DNA of 64,000 nucleotides from Ustilago trichophora. Lineage: Eukaryota > Basidiomycota > Ustilaginomycetes > Ustilaginales > Ustilaginaceae. Both the position numbers and the translations under genes were made by a program. The notes beneath the pieces were generated by a model that saw only the letters and a list, made by a program, of their open reading frames with translations, searched no databases and was not told the origin of the DNA. Below, one piece after another: positions 60,801 to 64,000 of this stretch. The stretch is from NCBI GenBank assembly GCA_900323505.1, contig OOIN01000027.1, positions 618,141 through 682,140 of the forward strand. Direction: 5' to 3'. The first letter of the stretch is position 1. Every line of letters begins with the position of its first letter.

Positions 60801-61051
60801 GCAATTCTGCCCACCTGCTAGACCTTCTCACCAAGGCCAAAGTGAGAGGATTCAGATTCAGAATGTTTACCGACAGTGCACACAACATTAGCACAAGAGG
60901 GGCGTATCGGGAGCTGTTTGAGGAGATGACTGCGTTCTTGCGCGACATCTGGGGACCGGGAGGTAAGAGAGAACCAGCAAAAGATGTTAAGAAGGGGAAA
61001 AACAGACCTTCCCTGCACAACTCCGTGGAGCGGTCTAGGGAGGAGCAGTAG
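57827..61051 (+). CDS. dipeptidyl aminopeptidase B/Ste13-like (S9B, DPP IV family)
   Basis: A 1074-residue type II membrane serine peptidase that removes X-Pro/X-Ala dipeptides, located in the vacuole or Golgi in fungi. The cytosolic N-terminus (about 105 residues, acidic) is followed by one anchor helix at about 106-128 (VFAGCSIFIGVVLGFMLALP) and a Ser/Thr-rich stalk. The beta-propeller domain spans about 190-740, with DNNLYFIPRAGDDP and YLRLDETTVPVYEFPVYNPD typical of the family. The C-terminal alpha/beta-hydrolase domain has the nucleophile motif GLWGWSYGGFLTGK, the acid in LLMQGSADDNVHYSNS and the His in FTDSAHNIS. A short basic tail ends the protein. The ATG context (GCAACCATGG) is strong. 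It could serve mating-pheromone maturation (Ste13) or vacuolar turnover (Dap2). Confidence 0.93.
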   Translation: MVDPRKLPRASYDSQATASDATVDDEKLERYRDDTSPDVSSIYPPKRTSSRYNAHADDLEDGLGVRLDDDEQVGLMQDDRDGRARRRREPAWTRLATSNKRPSVFAGCSIFIGVVLGFMLALPLLQWLSSNTTASPASSTASSAVKSPANSASAPSSETASSTPSIWKQPSSPDTLAGHYALANTSTFQVDFQDSGWNTYVQASLGTGLSEAEVSGSKTHDGHDLMPLDMDTVFGGTLAPQTSDLTWSEEDPDEGVFSHVDWAKRDIWLEDVTHARHHKTGTGKVAPFGGKVLVVEGKNVLDGKGRMLDWTTFKFSPDLRWVLFFSSETGQWRYSKKSHLWLHNIATKKTTSLGSGPEEPPKVSFAAWAPNKPATNTQNPPSIAFVEDNNLYFIPRAGDDPVKVTDDGATTIFNAVPDWVYEEEVYGSDSVMWFSPGGSKLVYLRLDETTVPVYEFPVYNPDPYRAGFTAPYQKMTKMKYPKPGFPNPIVSVKMIDLDEIREATRKGVTVRPTQYTLHSPMSNKGKADNEIDRLLSTDAGVKERLVTEVKWVSDNELLVRETDRYSDVMRIVNFDLSNKARVNAAGVDVVGQVVRRQDARADKSGWIRAAQTIEPLSHHNLSVGSTAYLDIVVSQAGYRHLAYYDSATSDKPIFLTSGKWEIADLKHVDAKRGRAYFVAARPTPALRNVYFVELPDWKKVPSRGPSTPATYTVKEPVALTDVSKPGSYDVSFDPKGAYYVLNYQGPDVPYQKVVGVDDPNFELMLEENKMLRQLSSQYVKPSNTFYQLVLNATMPDGSKAVASVKEIRPHDFDPSGATKYPVLVRVYGGPDSQLVDARWNRADWHQYVASTLGYIVVVVDGRGTGFKGQAYRASVAGNLGDLEAKDVNEASKLISTLPYVDETRIGLWGWSYGGFLTGKSVELDQNIFSLAVSVAPVTKWEFYDSVYTERYMKSPATNARGYDTASIHVNSAFSKTKYLLMQGSADDNVHYSNSAHLLDLLTKAKVRGFRFRMFTDSAHNISTRGAYRELFEEMTAFLRDIWGPGGKREPAKDVKKGKNRPSLHNSVERSREEQ

Positions 61052-61576
61052 AACGAGAATTTGAGGTAGTGTTGCATTTCCTCCTTGATAGCGGGTGTGC
61101 GTGTTGATTGAATCGTGCGAAGTTTGCCGCATTATCGTTGAAGGACCATGATATCGCGACGTCATGAGAGGCGGCCTAGGATCTGTGCGACAAGCAGAAC
61201 AAAGCTACGCCGGAATTCCTATCAAAGCACGAAGCTGACTCGGTCTGCCAAGAAACAAAAATGCAGACCCACGTGTCCGATTTGGTCTAAACGCCGGGGA
61301 AGCGGGCGCGTCTCCTTTTGGTCTGGCTCGGATGCTGGTACGAGGATCGACGTGGAGCTTTTCGTTGTGAGACTCTCTCTAAATACCAAAGCTTTTCCTG
61401 CACTTTACGTGTTGAGAAGACGATGTGGTTTGAGGCTTGACATCCGGGGAAAGTGTCGGTCAATCAACCGGTATTGGGGTGGAGGTCCGAGCGTCACAAC
61501 TCTTCCTTAAAATGGCGACGGCATCGTTTCCTTCTGCACCACATCATACGCAGCAACAACAAATACTTCCTGCATC
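61052..61576. other. intergenic region
   Basis: About 525 bp between the peptidase and DUF1349 genes; no coding sequence seen. Confidence 0.6.
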
Positions 61577-62407
61577 ATGTCCCAAAACGATGCCGAGTGG
61601 TCGTTCTACGACCCCAATTCTACTTCTTCGCACACCGTATCCGCTGTCAAGGGAACCTCAACTTACTCGATTTCGATCAACTCTGGAGCCAAAACCGACT
61701 GGTGGACCACGGCACCTGGATCTCAACCCGAGTCTTCCGCACACCGTTCGTCCGGACCTGTAGTGTATCAAACTCTTCGCTTGGCTCCTGATCAAGACTG
61801 GAAGCTGTCCGGCGTCGTCATCCAGGAAGGGACTGAGAGGTTTCAACAAACAACGCTCTTTGTCAAGCGCGTCAATCCCAACGAAACCCCAAACGGTCAA
61901 GGTCAAGTTTGGCTCAAGTCAGGAATCGAAAACGAAGGCGGAAGAAAGTACGTCGGGTAAGTAATCACCTCGAATTCACCATCCCTTGCGCGCATCAGAT
62001 GTATCTCAAGTAAATGCTGACTCAACTTTCTTCCTTGATCATGTTACTTGTGACACAGCGTGGTAGCCACAAACCCTTTCTCAGATTGGAACGTCTCCCC
62101 TCTACCCTCTCACACCAAAACCTCGGTTCACATTGAAATCGAAAAAGTAGGCCCAGACATGCACGTCTACTACTCGTATCCTGCTCAGACCAGCGCGAAA
62201 AACGAACGTTTCTTGTTGCGAGAGAAGAAAGGCTTTGCTCTTCCCCTCGCCCAAGGCAAAGAGGAAGAATGGTGGATCGGCGCCATGGTTTGCGGGCCTC
62301 TAGCCGATGGCACAAAGGGTAGCGTGGACCAGTGGAAGTTCGAGGTTCTCGATGCAAGTCGCTCGCAGGAGCACTCAGGTCTTGCATACTCTATCTTCCA
62401 CTCTTAG
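61577..62407 (+). CDS. DUF1349-type concanavalin-like protein, two exons
   Basis: Exon 1 is 61577-61956. The intron is 61957-62058 (102 nt, GTAAGT donor, CTGAC branch-like site near 62021, CACAG acceptor). Exon 2 is 62059-62407, ending in TAG. The glycine codon GG|C spans the junction. The product is 242 residues, soluble, with no signal peptide. The sequence AKTDWWTTAP near the start, VWLKSGIENEGGRKYVG at the junction and the NPFSDWN block after it follow the DUF1349 pattern, a beta-sandwich related to the xylosidase C-terminal lectin-like domain. Function in fungi is unknown. It is the last apparently intact gene before the telomere. Confidence 0.8.
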
Positions 62408-62416
62408 GTTCACCAT

Positions 62417-63112
62417 ATGACACTCAAGCGAATCAGTGTTGAGCACAGCTGCCACAACAGCCCGGAAACGATTGCAGCCCGCCAACAGTATGCTCACCGC
62501 TTTCGCTTGGAAGGAAAGACACACTCCGATGTCACCTTTTTTGATGAGGCAGGCTTCCATCTTCACATGACCCGGTCTCGAGGTCGTGCAGTTGCTGGTC
62601 AGCGTGCTCGACAGCAGCACCGCCCGCACAACACGGAGCGCAATGTCTCGTTGCTTGGTGCCGCTTATTGCACAGGCATATGTGCGCATCGTACCATCAC
62701 AGGTGCCTGGAACACCGCAAAGCTCATCGACCTTTTTAACAAGGAGATCTTCCCCCGACTTGATGGCCCTGGCCAGCATGCAACATTTGTCATGGACAAT
62801 GCTCGCTTCCCCACATGCGGCTTCCTGGCCCTTGTTGCTGAGCATGGCCATCAAGTTGACTTCCTTCCGTCCTACTCGCCATGGCTTAACATCGCGGAGA
62901 ACGTCTTTGCCAAGGTCAAACCTGTTGTCACTCACCAGGAGCTTGTTAACCACAATGGTCTTTTCAACGTCATCAATGCCACCATCAACACAGTCACAGG
63001 CTGTAACGGCTGGATCCACAAAGCCACATGCTGGTTAGCAGTTGCTGAGGCCGGCCATCCTCTTGGTCGTGATCACAATGCTGCCACGGCCATTCAGCGA
63101 TTCAATGTCTAG
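62417..63112 (+). mobile_element. transposase remnant, Tc1/IS630-like DDE domain
   Basis: A 231-codon frame for the catalytic half of a DDE transposase. The three acidic residues are visible: the first Asp in FFDEAGFHLHMTRSRGRA, the second in FVMDNARFPT, and the Glu in SPWLNIAENVFAKVK, 34 residues after the second Asp, as in Tc1/mariner-IS630 elements. The DNA-binding N-terminal domain (about 100 residues in complete elements) is missing and no terminal inverted repeats are evident. The catalytic frame itself is uninterrupted. It begins 10 bp after the DUF1349 stop and in the same frame. Probably a subtelomeric relic; domestication cannot be excluded. Confidence 0.8.
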
Positions 63113-63728
63113 TTTCTGTTGTACTTGCAGTCTCACTCTTGCGCAATGGTATTCGGTCCGGTCAGTCATGCTGCTATCGAAAGGACACAAGCTATTGGTC
63201 TTGAAAGGTTGAGCTATCGAGTTACAATGGCATCACTGTCAATCAGCTAAGCAGCTGTTGATCATCGGTCTTGAAGATCCTTGCTACCTATCGATCAACC
63301 TGTTGATCAACGTGGCACAGCTACCGATCTTGATTCGAAAAAGGTGTAAATTTTCTTTGGCAGGCCCAGCTTTGCTTCTTTGTGCGTTTTTCGGATCTCG
63401 GAAGCTCAGATCGCGCACGTGCACTATCAGCACTTGCACGCACGGGGTTATATGACTGACTGGTCCTAGGCAAAAAACTATATGCAATTTTCTTGTTCTG
63501 GGAACATCAGTTGGGGTGTTTAGATGTATATTAGTTACAAACATTGTTAAAGTTTAACGATTAACGTAACTTTCCGAGCCGTCAAAGTTTTCAGTCGAGA
63601 TGTTGAAACTACTAATCAACTTGGCTGCAGATGGTGTGAGGGCATGCATTGGGGTCCAAAGAGGTGGGCATGGACAGGGAAAGAGGTTTATGTTTCACGT
63701 TTGGTGCTGTACGCCATCATTCAAGGTT
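63113..63728. other. subtelomeric non-coding sequence
   Basis: About 600 bp of lower-GC sequence with imperfectly repeated words (GGTCTTGAA near 63198 and 63266; GATCAAC near 63293 and 63303). No gene recognised. Confidence 0.55.
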
Positions 63729-63729
63729 T

Positions 63730-63806
63730 AACCTTGTCAACCTGGAGTCCAACCTCCTTAACATAGGCTGGAACCTCCATAACCTCTGTAACATTGAGCT
63801 CAACCT
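63730..63806. repeat. degenerate AACCT-containing tract before the telomere
   Basis: Six AACCT words (at about 63730, 63739, 63751, 63772, 63781 and 63802) in 77 bp. They resemble the opposite strand of a degenerate telomere repeat and so point the other way from the terminal array. Confidence 0.6.
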
Positions 63807-64000
63807 TAGGGTTAGGGTTAGGGTTAGGGTTAGGGTTAGGGTTAGGGTTAGGGTTAGGGTTAGGGTTAGGGTTAGGGTTAGGGTTAGGGTTAGGGTTAGG
63901 GTTAGGGTTAGGGTTAGGGTTAGGTTAGGGTTAGGGTTAGGGTTAGGGTTAGGGTTAGGGTTAGGGTTAGGGTTAGGGTTAGGGTTAGGGGTTAGGGTTA
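63806..64000 (+). repeat. telomere, (TTAGGG)n
   Basis: 195 bp of TTAGGG, about 32 units, running to the window edge with the G-rich strand 3' outward, marking a right chromosome end. Two irregular units are present: a TTAGG near 63920 and an extra G (TTAGGGG) near 63990. Confidence 0.98.

Noticed and set aside
1..64000. CRISPR arrays, bacterial operons, ribosomal RNA genes
   Set aside because: None seen; the sequence is eukaryotic with spliceosomal introns and a telomere, and no rRNA-like stretch was recognised.

Overview
The window is the right-hand end of a fungal chromosome. Positions 63806-64000 are an almost pure TTAGGG array reading outward. Gene content points to a smut fungus (Ustilaginales): a Ste50-like adaptor with SAM, RA and two C-terminal SH3 domains (the architecture of Ubc2 of Ustilago maydis), mostly intron-poor genes with C/G-rich third codon positions, pyrimidine-rich leaders, and few short introns. 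The species cannot be fixed from sequence alone.

Layout, left to right. 1-13 kb: a phosphate-type MFS transporter, then ubc2 and an Rsc9-like chromatin remodelling subunit, both on the minus strand. 13-24 kb: a TFIIB/Brf-like factor, a zinc alcohol/formaldehyde dehydrogenase, a small two-exon gene, a SurE-type phosphatase, a detached C-terminal piece of a P5B ATPase, and an amino-acid permease. 24-34 kb: the main body of the P5B ATPase (minus strand, lacking its last four membrane helices), an MFS permease, and an Ssu1/Mae1-type anion exporter. 34-48 kb: a damaged P-loop NTPase gene with a nuclease-like C-terminus, TFIIH subunit ssl1, a Pro/His/Ala-rich protein, nop53, a Yar1-like ankyrin protein, mitochondrial ATP synthase subunit 4 with a 715-nt intron, and a small hydrophilic two-exon gene. 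50-64 kb: pyruvate dehydrogenase kinase, an HSF-domain transcription factor, dipeptidyl aminopeptidase, a two-exon DUF1349 protein, a Tc1/IS630-type transposase remnant, a short degenerate AACCT tract, and the telomere.

Most genes are housekeeping and show no pathway clustering. The most unusual points are these. (1) The P5B ATPase is split across about 3.6 kb in opposite orientations, as expected from an inversion with one breakpoint inside the gene. (2) The pyruvate dehydrogenase kinase start codon is interrupted by an intron (AT|G). (3) The same gene ends in a TAG followed in frame by 131 further codons, the first 30 with strongly coding-like codon use. (4) A long NTPase/nuclease-like gene is intact except for one in-frame TAG and one single-base frameshift. 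All intron placements come from reading splice signals and frames by eye, without transcript data.
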